Assembly (NCBI GenBank): GCA_015501595.1
Contig: JADNRX010001305.1
Span: forward strand, 1-11,390
Source of the DNA: Hymenopellis radicata
Taxonomy: Eukaryota > Basidiomycota > Agaricomycetes > Agaricales > Physalacriaceae
Length of the DNA: 11,390 bases
Reading direction: 5' to 3'
The position numbers and the translations under genes are program-made. This document shows positions 1 to 7,025 of the stretch, piece by piece. How positions within the stretch are numbered: position 1 is the stretch's first letter; each line of letters starts with the position of its first letter. The notes below the pieces were generated by a model, which was not told the origin of the DNA, made no database searches, and saw nothing but the letters and a program-made list of their open reading frames with translations.

Positions 1-1
1 T

Positions 2-907
2 CCTATATCGCCAGTTCTTGACCCAGTCAAATCGTTATCTCCAATGTCCAGATCTCCTGCTATCTCGCCCCCTAGTCCAGAAGTGCCTTCTACACAGCGT
101 GCACTTTCCGAATCCTCCCTTGACCCTTCTCGAGCCCTCTCTCCTATCTCCCAAGATCTCCCGACACTCCTGTTCGATTCGTCTCCTGCGAACCTCGACG
201 CCCATTCTGACATCGACGACTCTGAAGTCCTTCTGGAGCAAGATGGAGAAGAGAATGAAAATGTTGCAGAGGTTGTGGATGCCAGTGTGCCAGACGAAGC
301 ACTTTCTCCAACACTCCGCGATGACGAAAGTCAAGGTGCTAGCTCAAGATCTTCACCCGCGAACGTTCCTGGCTCGCCGATTGCCAACCCTCAACTACCA
401 TCCAACTCCGTGTAACGGCAGTGGCCTAGATCGGTGCCGCTCTTGCCCGCACCGCGCACGTCCAACTTCGCAAAGGCGGTTTCGGAGGATCTACAGCAGG
501 ACGACATTACTCTTGAAGACCTCTTGTTCCTTAAGTCCACCGAGCCCGGCATCTCTTCTGCAGATATTCACTACAAGCGAGTCCCATCGCCAGGGCTGCA
601 CTCAGTCGCCAATTTTGATTTCGGCAGCTTAGACTCGCCTACTGGGACTAGTTCGAGTGGGCGGTTGAGGTGGAGTAAAGAAGAGGAAAGGGTTCCCGTT
701 GAGGTGGAACAGAACGGGAAAGAGCTCGGTGACTACGTTGGACAGATAACAACCTCTTCAAACAACAATGGGCGGAAGCGCGGCAGAGAAGATGAACAAG
801 AAGACAGGGAGGATATTAGGCCTCCCGCTAACCGGGCTCGTCACGATAATTTTATTTCGAGACTCGTGGACCGTTTCACACCTCAGTATCTTCAATACTT
901 TGGGTGA
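2..907 (+). CDS. 3' end of a Ser/Pro-rich, probably nuclear protein (5' end outside window)
   Basis: Frame 2 is open from the left edge and ends at the TGA at 905-907. The first part is low-complexity, rich in Ser, Pro, Asp and Glu, with repeated SP dipeptides typical of phosphorylated disordered regions. The later part has a basic patch (NGRKRGRE) resembling a nuclear localisation signal, then an acidic stretch, and ends in a short aromatic tail (RFTPQYLQYFG). An in-frame TAA at 413-415 interrupts the frame. I interpret it as lying in an intron: a GTGTAA donor at 410 and an AG at 474-475 give a 66-nt, phase-0 intron that restores the frame (exons 2-409 and 476-907). Acceptors at 496 and 499 also keep phase. 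The branch site is weak, so a genuine nonsense mutation cannot be excluded. No domain was recognised, so function is unknown; nuclear location is inferred from composition only. Confidence 0.55.
410..475 (+). other. Predicted intron removing an in-frame TAA
   Basis: GT at 410 and AG at 475, 66 nt, phase 0. The acceptor follows a C/T-rich stretch. Both flanks read in the same frame, and the protein continues with AVSEDLQQDDITLEDLL. The branch point is poor (possibly CCAAC at about 461-466). This is an inference from frame continuity, not an observed splice. Confidence 0.35.
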
Positions 908-1081
908 CAACCTTGACTACTATGTATGCAGTATCCTACTTTCTCGATTTAAATTTGTATTCTGGGAGAACTCTTGTGTTGTATTCTGGTGTATGGAAAA
1001 TTGTCTTCTTGTGTATGCGGACCATTTACTGGCTGGCTTTATTTGTTCTGAAACGGGCACGGCGGTGATGCCCATTTACGG
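908..1081 (+). other. 3' untranslated/terminator-like region
   Basis: T- and TGTA-rich sequence after the stop of the first gene, with the 11-mer TTGTATTCTGG occurring twice about 28 nt apart. This is typical of fungal 3' UTR and polyadenylation regions. No ORF here looks real. Confidence 0.3.
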
Positions 1082-1584
1082 ATGATCACTTGCTCAGTTG
1101 CACCATGACACGACGCCCTCGAAAAACTACACTGCGCTACTTCGCCGTTTCGAACATCGACGTACGACGCGCTGGATCATACAAGACGACTCAAATGTCA
1201 AATCGAAAGGACTCTGAATGGGACGACTCGAATGGCCAAGGAAACATGCTAGGCGAGTGGGCGCATTCCGTCGCGCATCAACATGGAGAGCAAACGTGTT
1301 CGGGCTGTATCGAGTACGTGGTTACCTTGCTTGCCATCCAACACCAATTGACTGATTCAAAAGTATACTTCTCGCATGGCCTACCATTTTTCGCCATCGA
1401 CTGGCGTTCAGCCTCGGATTCCTTCACGATCTTACACCTGCATGATTGGCATTTGCACGGAGGAGAAAGCGCTGTGAGCCCAGGATAGACAAGGACCGTC
1501 TGTGCAGCTTCATGGTGGAACGATTATTACAGGGTGCGTCTGTTTTTCTCCTTGTACATCCTGAATTCAATGCTCGGTGTATAG
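1082..1584 (+). other. Unresolved, possibly the 5' exons of the gene ending at 2330
   Basis: No single frame is convincing. An ATG at 1105 opens a frame beginning MTRRPRKTTLRYFAV that runs to a possible intron at 1314-1363 (GTACGT donor, CTGAT branch, AG acceptor). Two more intron-like stretches follow: 1474-1532 (GTGAGC to TTATTACAG) and 1534-1584 (GTGCGT, CTGAAT, TATAG); they cannot both be used as drawn. These well-formed + strand splice signals suggest a spliced + strand gene begins here, but several frames look equally protein-like. Confidence 0.25.
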
Positions 1585-2330
1585 AGACATGGACATACCG
1601 TGCACGGCGGTACATTAACATGTCTGGAACGCGCCAACAATATGGTCCCCATTATAATTTGTTGGACCAACACAATTACTTTTCCCTCCGCCGCTATCAG
1701 CAAGGTTGCCAGCATGATGATCCGCCCATCCCACCACCATACAACAGACGCTGGACACGTTCATGGAAGGCGTATACGGCGGTCTGGGTAGCGTTACTTC
1801 CAAGTCAGACCCCCCGACTGTTGCAGCTCAGAATGCTGCTGGACTCTTTGCGGTCACCGACACGCCTATGTACCACATTCTCAACGGATCTCGTGCGTTT
1901 AAGGGAGACGTGCTAGGGGAGTGCGGGTGGAGAGAGATGTATTTTGTCAAGCGGTGCCAAGTACGTGGTTTATTTGCGTCTTATGCGACATCCATTAACC
2001 AGCCCCAGATACCCTTCGAGCGCTACTACTTTCCCGCCAACGCCGCAACGCGTGGACTGCAGACGTGAACATTTCTGCCATCGCGATGATTGCCGCGTTC
2101 GACGACGAGGCGCTTCACAAACGACAAGGAGAAGGACACGAGGATACAGGGGCCGTTTGCGCAGAGCCTGTGCCCGAGGGTACTGACAAGGCCGTGGTTG
2201 TGCTGCTTTACATATGTGAGTTGTTTCCTTTTTGCACATCCCGAAGCTAATGTTGCCTTTCAATGTCTAGGTGGGCATTCCGTGCCAGTCCGGTCTGTAC
2301 AAGGCGGTACATGGACGCGCCAGTGGATGA
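1585..2330 (+). CDS. Unrecognised spliced gene, predicted 3' exons
   Basis: Predicted exons are 1585-1704, 1748-1960, 2003-2064, 2110-2215 and 2271-2330, together 187 codons including a TGA at 2328-2330. All four introns (43, 42, 45 and 55 nt) are GT-AG and phase-compatible. The best is 2216-2270, with a GTGAGT donor, AGCTAATG branch and TCTAG acceptor; 1961-2002 has GTACGT and ATTAAC. Chosen frames favour C/G third positions. Peptide landmarks are TLDTFMEGVYGGLGSV, GECGWREMYFVKRCQ, IPFERYYFPANAATRG, RIQGPFAQSLCPRVL and VGIPCQSGLYKAVHG. It reads like a Cys/Trp-containing globular protein, but I do not recognise the family. The 5' end is not resolved and may lie near 1105. The acceptor at 2002 could instead be at 2008, adding or dropping two residues. 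If the introns are wrong, this is a degraded gene with stops at 2066 and 2087. Confidence 0.4.
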
Positions 2331-2376
2331 TGATAGCGCCGCCGTCAGCCTACTATCATCAACGTTATGTTTTAAT

Positions 2377-3300
2377 TTACACCCCATTCTCCTCTGGAGC
2401 GACGTGCCCATTCTTCGAACGGCGGCTCAAACGCTCTAGATCATCATCCTCGAATTTGTACTGCAGCTTTTTGCGCTTCCCCATCATCGCTTTGGTGTGG
2501 ACGCGCCGTTTATGCGGCGGCGTGGCGAACGTACTAACGCACTGTCGATTGGATACCTGCGGTCGCAGCAAAGACCGACAATCTGGTCGTCATCAACCGC
2601 ATTCTCGTTTTGGCCGTCATCCCCAAGGCTCACAGCCGACGTTGGAACAAGGATCGCTGAGTGAAACAACCAGTAACGCAAGATGCCAATATTCCTATCG
2701 CGTCGCAGCGATCTTGTAGACACCGGACGTCGGAACTCCGCACAATTGTTTTTGCTCGGTCTGGTCTGCGTCAACCTTGAGTGACCTTCATGTGTGTCGC
2801 CACCAGAGGGATCCCTGACGCTGTGCTCGCCAACGTAGTGGCTAGCGGTTTTGTGCACTCACTTCTTAATAGTCTGTTCGGTGGGCCACGTCTTCTTCAA
2901 GACTCAGGTGGATGTACTTTTGCGAGTAGCACTTGAACAAGGCGCGGTACCTGAAGATGCACTCGTTGATAAGGTAACCAACGTGCTTGACCAATTCAAA
3001 GGGCGTGGCTAATCAATCCTTGTAGATTACTGCTACGCCACACTTCCTTGATATGGCAATTACGAACGCATGGTCGCATTGTTCGCTTCTGGATGGCCCT
3101 GTGGGTTGCCCCTTCCATTGTCTGCCATGATATACCATTGTCCGAATCCAACATTGACCGAGTTGCTTAAATTGGATAGCGGCATTGTTCGCGAACGCGC
3201 TACACGTGACGCGCTTTGGCCGAACAAAAGGCGTGCCCTCCCGCCTTCTGTAATTCTCCGCGACTACCACCACCGCCCCCTCTACAACTCCCTCGTTATC
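2377..3300 (-). pseudogene. Minus-strand coding stretch, possibly a broken unrecognised gene
   Basis: Reading leftward on the minus strand, one frame gives protein-like sequence with C/G-ending codons: QFKQLGQCWIRTMVYHG, SEQCDHAFVIAISRKCG, then an in-frame TGA at 3013-3015, then FELVKHVGYLINECIFRYR and KCYSQKYIHLSLEEDVAHR before a TAA near 2867. Further left, another frame gives SAVSLGDDGQNENAVDDDQ and a third ends with the basic-acidic tail GKRKKLQYKFEDDDLERLS, whose stop codon is at 2377-2379. A 78-nt intron (GTAATT donor, AG of GTCAAG) could remove the TGA. I could not join all segments with credible introns, so a decayed gene is as likely as an intact spliced one. The first in-frame ATG is at 3138, although coding-like sequence extends to about 3300. 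The plus strand is also open in places, but with A-ending codons. Family unknown. It is convergent with the gene ending at 2330, with a gap of only 46 nt. Confidence 0.35.
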
Positions 3301-3351
3301 TTTCGCTGAGCGAACTCTTCTCCTTTCTTCTTCCAAACTTTTCGCTATATC
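3301..3351 (+). promoter_or_regulatory. Pyrimidine-rich leader upstream of the gene at 3352
   Basis: A CT-rich tract (about 3315-3334) lies just before the ATG, as in many fungal core promoters and 5' UTRs. A CACGTG E-box at 3203-3208 and a GTTCGCGAAC palindrome at 3187-3196 lie further upstream. They overlap the possible minus-strand coding stretch, so their regulatory role is speculative. Confidence 0.25.
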
Positions 3352-4095
3352 ATGTCTGCCAAAGTCAAGTGCTTCTGGCGTGGGCGGGAGTACATCATGC
3401 CCCCAAACTATACGAACCTCTTTAACATGTACCACAACCACTACGAGGATTATGAGGGCAAAGAATGGATTGAGCTTGACTGGGACGAGCAAAAGCACTG
3501 GGAGAAGCTGGGACGCGATCTCGGCCACGCGTTCGATGCGGCGCGGAGAGATGCAGTGGGTGGCTGCTTGTTGGTGCCGGTGTTATTCGAAATGCCGGAT
3601 CCCGATGTACCGTTCAAGACTCTTCCACGAACGGGACCCATACCGACTAAGAAGAGGCCTAAGGACAAGAAACCTTATGAACGCGAAAGCGTCAAAGCGT
3701 CGGGTGCTTCTCGGAGAAAGTCCCGCCGCCGAAAGCAGGCTGAACAAAGCGCGCCCGTAGAGCCACCAGTCGTGTCTATGCCTCCCGTTCAACAGGATGA
3801 CGGTTTCCCCGCTCAGTACCAGGGAGCCCTGCCATTTGGATTCTCCGAGCCCATTCAGTACCCGATGCCCATGCCATTTGGCGCTCCCGTTCCTCAGCAC
3901 GCGATAATGGGTTCTCCCACCAGTTATCCCGGCGCGTTCGCTCCCGAGTTCGATCCGTACTTTGGCCTTCCACCCTTCATAACTCCCATGGAGTACTACC
4001 CAGACAACGATATGATGCGCCTTATTCCTGAAGGCCCTCTTCCTCCTTCATATATCCCTCGGGAGTGGACCGTGCCTGAGAACCTCCTGCCTTGA
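3352..4095 (+). CDS. Orphan protein with basic NLS-like cluster and Pro-rich C-terminus
   Basis: Single-exon ORF of 247 aa, from the ATG at 3352 (TATCATGTCT context, directly after a CT-rich leader) to TGA. Residues 1-80 form an aromatic, charged region (YTNLFNMYHNHYEDYEG, then a W-rich stretch and a hydrophobic LLVPVLF). Residues 99-129 are strongly basic, with two clusters (KKRPKDKK and RRKSRRRK) that fit a bipartite nuclear localisation signal. Residues 132-245 are rich in Pro, Met, Phe and Tyr and look disordered, like an activation or low-complexity interaction region. No catalytic motif, membrane segment or signal peptide is visible. The N-terminal pattern of aromatics faintly recalls an HMG-box, but the match is too weak to call. 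Nuclear localisation is inferred. Codon use is good throughout and no splicing is needed, so the gene itself is well supported while its function is not. Confidence 0.75.
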   Translation: MSAKVKCFWRGREYIMPPNYTNLFNMYHNHYEDYEGKEWIELDWDEQKHWEKLGRDLGHAFDAARRDAVGGCLLVPVLFEMPDPDVPFKTLPRTGPIPTKKRPKDKKPYERESVKASGASRRKSRRRKQAEQSAPVEPPVVSMPPVQQDDGFPAQYQGALPFGFSEPIQYPMPMPFGAPVPQHAIMGSPTSYPGAFAPEFDPYFGLPPFITPMEYYPDNDMMRLIPEGPLPPSYIPREWTVPENLLP

Positions 4096-4316
4096 AGGCG
4101 GAGTGATACATGATACATCCTTTGGACAGCACGATATGATATCTCCGAACCCTTTCTTTTGCTAATACTAACACTATGATCATGCTTTGAATTTACTTGC
4201 TATCATCTACTACATATACCGTACTTCATATTTATCCCCGCTTGTGCCATTCGAGTAGAAGCTATGCGAAACTATGACATTATCCAGCTACGCCTCATTG
4301 CCGGCAGCTCCGGTGC
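4096..4316. other. 3' flank of the orphan gene; no gene seen
   Basis: AT-rich sequence with TACATATACC and TTTATCC stretches compatible with a 3' UTR and polyadenylation region. A short frame from an ATG at 4264 (43 codons, MRNYDIIQLRLIAGSSG...) runs into the duplicated block at 4317; it is probably fortuitous. Confidence 0.35.
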
Positions 4317-4384
4317 ACCCTACACTGCCAACTTCCCCGACCTCGATAGTTTGGGCAATGCTTTTGTTGAAGCATGCGCCCTGC
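4317..4384 (-). repeat. Duplicate of the 3' end of the F-box gene
   Basis: This ~68-bp block matches 4835-4897, which carries the last codons and stop of the F-box gene. A perfect 21-bp match (4317-4337 with 4835-4855) is followed by further shared blocks, including AGTTTGGGCAATGCT and GCATGCGC, separated by small substitutions and indels. Indels break the F-box reading frame, so it is non-functional. It abuts the esterase fragment directly at 4384. Confidence 0.8.
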
Positions 4385-4682
4385 GACCTTCGTGATCTGC
4401 CCCGTTGGCCGTCCTTTTCCTTTTCGCATCGCTAATATAAATTGTGTCTCAGTGTGGATCTACGGTAGTGGTTTAGTGGCGGATCGGCATCCTCGCCAGT
4501 CTACAACCTTTCTGAAATGGATGAGCCCATTATCGCGGCGTCCGTGAACTATAGGTATGACTGTTGTCCATTGGATTGACCTTTGTTCCCAGATTGGCGA
4601 CGTTCGATTTCGGCGGAAGTCGTCGAGTCCTTCAAAGATCAGTGTCTGGCTTCGCGATGGATACAAGATATTGCGTATTTTG
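4384..4682 (+). pseudogene. Degraded fragment of the type-B carboxylesterase gene
   Basis: Clearly homologous to 7459-7828 of the esterase gene. It covers the end of exon 3, intron 3, exon 4, intron 4 and most of exon 5. Both introns are present, so the copy arose at DNA level and not through mRNA. Decay is evident: the oxyanion-hole stretch reads GGTAGTGGTTTAG where the parent has GGTGGTGGCTTTAG (one base lost, frame broken), about 21 nt of exon 4 are missing, further segments of exon 5 are missing, and the donor of intron 3 is changed. The bases CGACCTTCGTGATCTGCCC at its start also flank the parent's frameshift. Similarity fades after GCGTATTTTG at about 4682. There is no catalytic serine region, so it cannot encode an active enzyme. 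Confidence 0.85.
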
Positions 4683-4834
4683 TTCTGTACAATGCTCCCA
4701 AGATGAAGCATCATGCCCGAGTACCACGCAATTACGGGGAGCACATTCTATACAACAAGTACCATAGAGACGTAGGAAACCGAATGTAACTTTAAATTAC
4801 CCTCCCAAGAGAAGACGACAAGTCCGACGTAAGT
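4683..4834 (+). other. Filler between esterase fragment and F-box 3' end
   Basis: The open frame from the esterase fragment continues to TAA at 4787-4789 with HHARVPRNYGEHILYNKYH, which does not match the following part of the esterase. The origin is unknown. It also contains the 3' flank of the minus-strand F-box gene. Confidence 0.3.
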
Positions 4835-4897
4835 ACCCTACACTGCCAACTTCCCTCTCGACAGTTTGGGCAATGCTTGCTCGAGCATGCGCACTGT
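4835..4897 (-). repeat. Parent copy of the duplicated F-box 3' block
   Basis: Partner of 4317-4384, in the same orientation. It holds the last codons (MLEQALPKLSRGKLAV) and stop of the F-box gene. The two blocks form direct repeats bracketing the esterase fragment and the filler. Confidence 0.75.
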
Positions 4898-6084
4898 GAT
4901 GGGATACGACAATGTCTTGATAGGGTTTTTTGCCTCGTCAAGAAAGTGAACGTGTTCGAGCATGCTGAACGCCTTCGTAGACAGTATGTCATCGACCTTT
5001 GCCCATGCGGCGGCGACGGTGGAATCATCGAGAGCCATCACGGTAAGCATGAGTTCCTTCAACATGCATTTCCCGCTTCCAGATAGTGCCGTGAAGGTAC
5101 ACAGATACCACTCGACCATACTGGAAACCACCTCGATGCTGAGATTGTCCGAGCCGCGCACGTAACTGACCCGAGTAGTCAAGAGGAGATGGTCGAGATT
5201 TGGTGCAGATGAAACAAGAGGAGATGCAGCATCATGTGGGAACTGTAGGGTTGTAATTTGGGGATTGGGAACTGAGGCTCTGTCAGGAGCAGAACTAGAG
5301 CAAGGTAGTAGAACTCACAAATGGACACACGAACATGTAATCGACGAAGATGTGAAAGGTTGCTGGTCCTTAGCACATCGCTCCATGTCTGTATGCTTTC
5401 TTCACCGCACCAGATTTTCAGTTCGCTCCAGTGCGGAAGGATACTTCGGAAATACGGATGCCACACAGAGAAATTGAGTGGTGAATTGAGGGTAAGGCGC
5501 TCTACGGAAGACACTACGGCGTCCAGATCCAGAGGACTGTCTATTGCAGACGGCATCTTCAGGGTTCTAAGAACAAGGCTCTTCACGGTCGTGCCTGCGA
5601 AGCTAGGAAATATAGCGGTAGGGAAAACGACGTCCGCAATATTGAGGGAAGCTGCAATTGAAAACTTGCGAAGTTTAGGGCATTGTCGTAGTAGGCCATT
5701 CGTGAATAGGAAGGGGGATGATGCCAAGAAGCACGTTTCGATTTTAGTTATATTAGGAAGTAGAAAGAAAAGGTTTTGGACGTTTTCCCTGTCGGTGGCA
5801 TCGGCAACAAGATGAATGAGTTTTGATTTGTACACAACCGGGCCGAAGACAGAGATCTCTCGAATGTAGCGACCAAGGTGTGGAGCGCCTAGGAGGAAAT
5901 TCCGAAAAGGAACAACTTCTTTCAGCAAGTAGAACCTCCGAAATGTGTGGAAAAGTCGATGCTGACTGGGAGAAAGCCACGCGCGGCAGACTAGGGAGCA
6001 CTGGCGGAGGGTTGATTTGGCATCACGGTGGAAGTCGATGATGAGTGCGATGAGCTCTGAAGGAAGATCTGAACAACGGGCCAT
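4838..6084 (-). CDS. F-box protein
   Basis: Two exons, 6084-5319 and 5271-4838, total 1200 nt, 399 aa. The intron (5318-5272, 47 nt) has a GTGAGT donor, a CTGAC branch site and a CAG acceptor, and joins phase 1 to give ...VSIFPNPQITTLQF.... Without splicing the frame would stop early at 5179. Residues about 5-48 (DLPSELIALIIDFHRDAKST, then LRQCSLVCRAWLSPSQHRLF) match the F-box consensus: L-P-E/L-I start, the L..C.LVC..W core and a following R.LF. The rest is Leu/Ser-rich with periodic LRR-like segments (LVLRTLKMPSAIDSP, VERLTLNSPLNFSVW), as in the large agaricomycete F-box families. By family knowledge it would bind Skp1 through the F-box in an SCF ubiquitin ligase and recruit substrates with its C-terminal part; the substrate is unknown. 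The C-terminus ALPKLSRGKLAV is typical of the family, so this end looks original even though it is duplicated at 4317. Confidence 0.85.
5272..5318 (-). other. Intron of the F-box gene
   Basis: On the minus strand it begins GTGAGTTCTAC and ends GAGCCTCAG, with CTGAC 14 nt before the acceptor. The nearer AG after CTGACAG would create an in-frame TAG; the one chosen keeps a 128-codon downstream frame open. Confidence 0.75.
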
Positions 6085-7025
6085 ACTGGCGGCTGCAAGT
6101 TCCCCCTGCGCAGCCTTGACAATATGAGATAGGTCGTCGGTTGAGCATGACGATACGAGATACGTACTGAACTGAAGAGAAACAAGTCGGCCAAATAATC
6201 CTTGAAGGTGCTGTGGAAGACTAAACTACCCTGCGTGACAGATCTGGTAAGAAATCACATCATGTGCATCGCGTCACGAAAGTATGCCCTTGCTTCGAAC
6301 CATCATGTCGTTTCCAGACACGCGACTGCCAATGCGAAATCACGTTTACTTGAATACTAGTGATTATTCTGATATGTTATCAACATCCTGCCGGACTCTG
6401 CTGGTTATGCAACATCGTTCAATACCTAATTTACGCACTTGTCTATCGCATTTTATGACTATTACAAGGTAAGCAGCTTTCCTAAATGCTTTCAGATAGC
6501 TTTCGTCTTAGTCTCAGTCACTGACCTTACAAAGAACAGACTTTTTGTTGCCAGCTTTATAATAGCCTGTAGACCACACAGTCAGCCTCAATAAGCCAGC
6601 CAGGGAAGCTTAAGGTTCCCTACACGACTGAATGGTCTTGGAATCGAACGACTCGTACGAGTTGTAGCGCCGAGTGGCAACGCGTTTCGTCCGATGTGAT
6701 GATAACTTCATTTGCTCCTTCGGTACGTCTGACACGAATCCCTTTTCTCGACGCCCGTATGTATTGACAGTGATCCCCAGTTCTCCGCCAATCACGTCTT
6801 CGGAATACTATAGTAGTGACGTCCAGACTGTCCATGTAGCCCGAAGATCTGATGCAAATGGTGCATCTGACCCCATACAAGGCCGTGCTGAGGAAGAGTG
6901 ACTCACCTCGTCAGGGACCATTGTTGGCCATGTAAGTTTTTTTTCTGGTCAGCGCGCCCTGCGGCCATGATTACACACTTAAATATCGTTTTAAGGTGAC
7001 AAGAGTCTGCTCTGTGCACCATACC
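6085..7025. other. Divergent intergenic region between F-box gene and esterase
   Basis: About 940 nt without a convincing gene. It should hold the promoters of both the minus-strand F-box gene and the plus-strand esterase. A TTAAATATC TATA-like element at 6979-6987 lies about 40 nt before the esterase ATG. A perfect 12-bp palindrome ACTCGTACGAGT lies at 6651-6662. A TGGAATCGAAC string nearby recalls a tRNA T-loop in reverse, but no cloverleaf forms. Confidence 0.4.

Noticed and set aside
412..429. An 18-nt GT...AG stretch that would remove the TAA in frame
   Set aside because: Far below the minimum size of fungal spliceosomal introns; the 66-nt model is preferred.
1446..1916. Long plus-strand open frame of about 156 codons
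   Set aside because: It starts at a TTG and overlaps the better supported exons 1585-1704 and 1748-1960 in other frames; it needs to ignore good splice signals.
2839..3012. Plus-strand frame ending VLDQFKGRG
   Set aside because: Protein-like at first sight, but its codons mostly end in A or T while the opposite strand uses C/G-ending codons; judged an antisense shadow.
3302..3528. Minus-strand open frame extending into the orphan gene, with a hydrophobic start
   Set aside because: It is antisense to the well supported gene at 3352; only the part left of about 3300 has independent coding character.
4384..4682. Processed (retroposed) esterase copy
   Set aside because: Both introns are retained and no poly(A) tail is present, so it is a DNA-level duplicate.
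6630..6662. tRNA-like T-loop string GGAATCGAAC
   Set aside because: No complementary T-stem, anticodon arm or acceptor stem could be formed.
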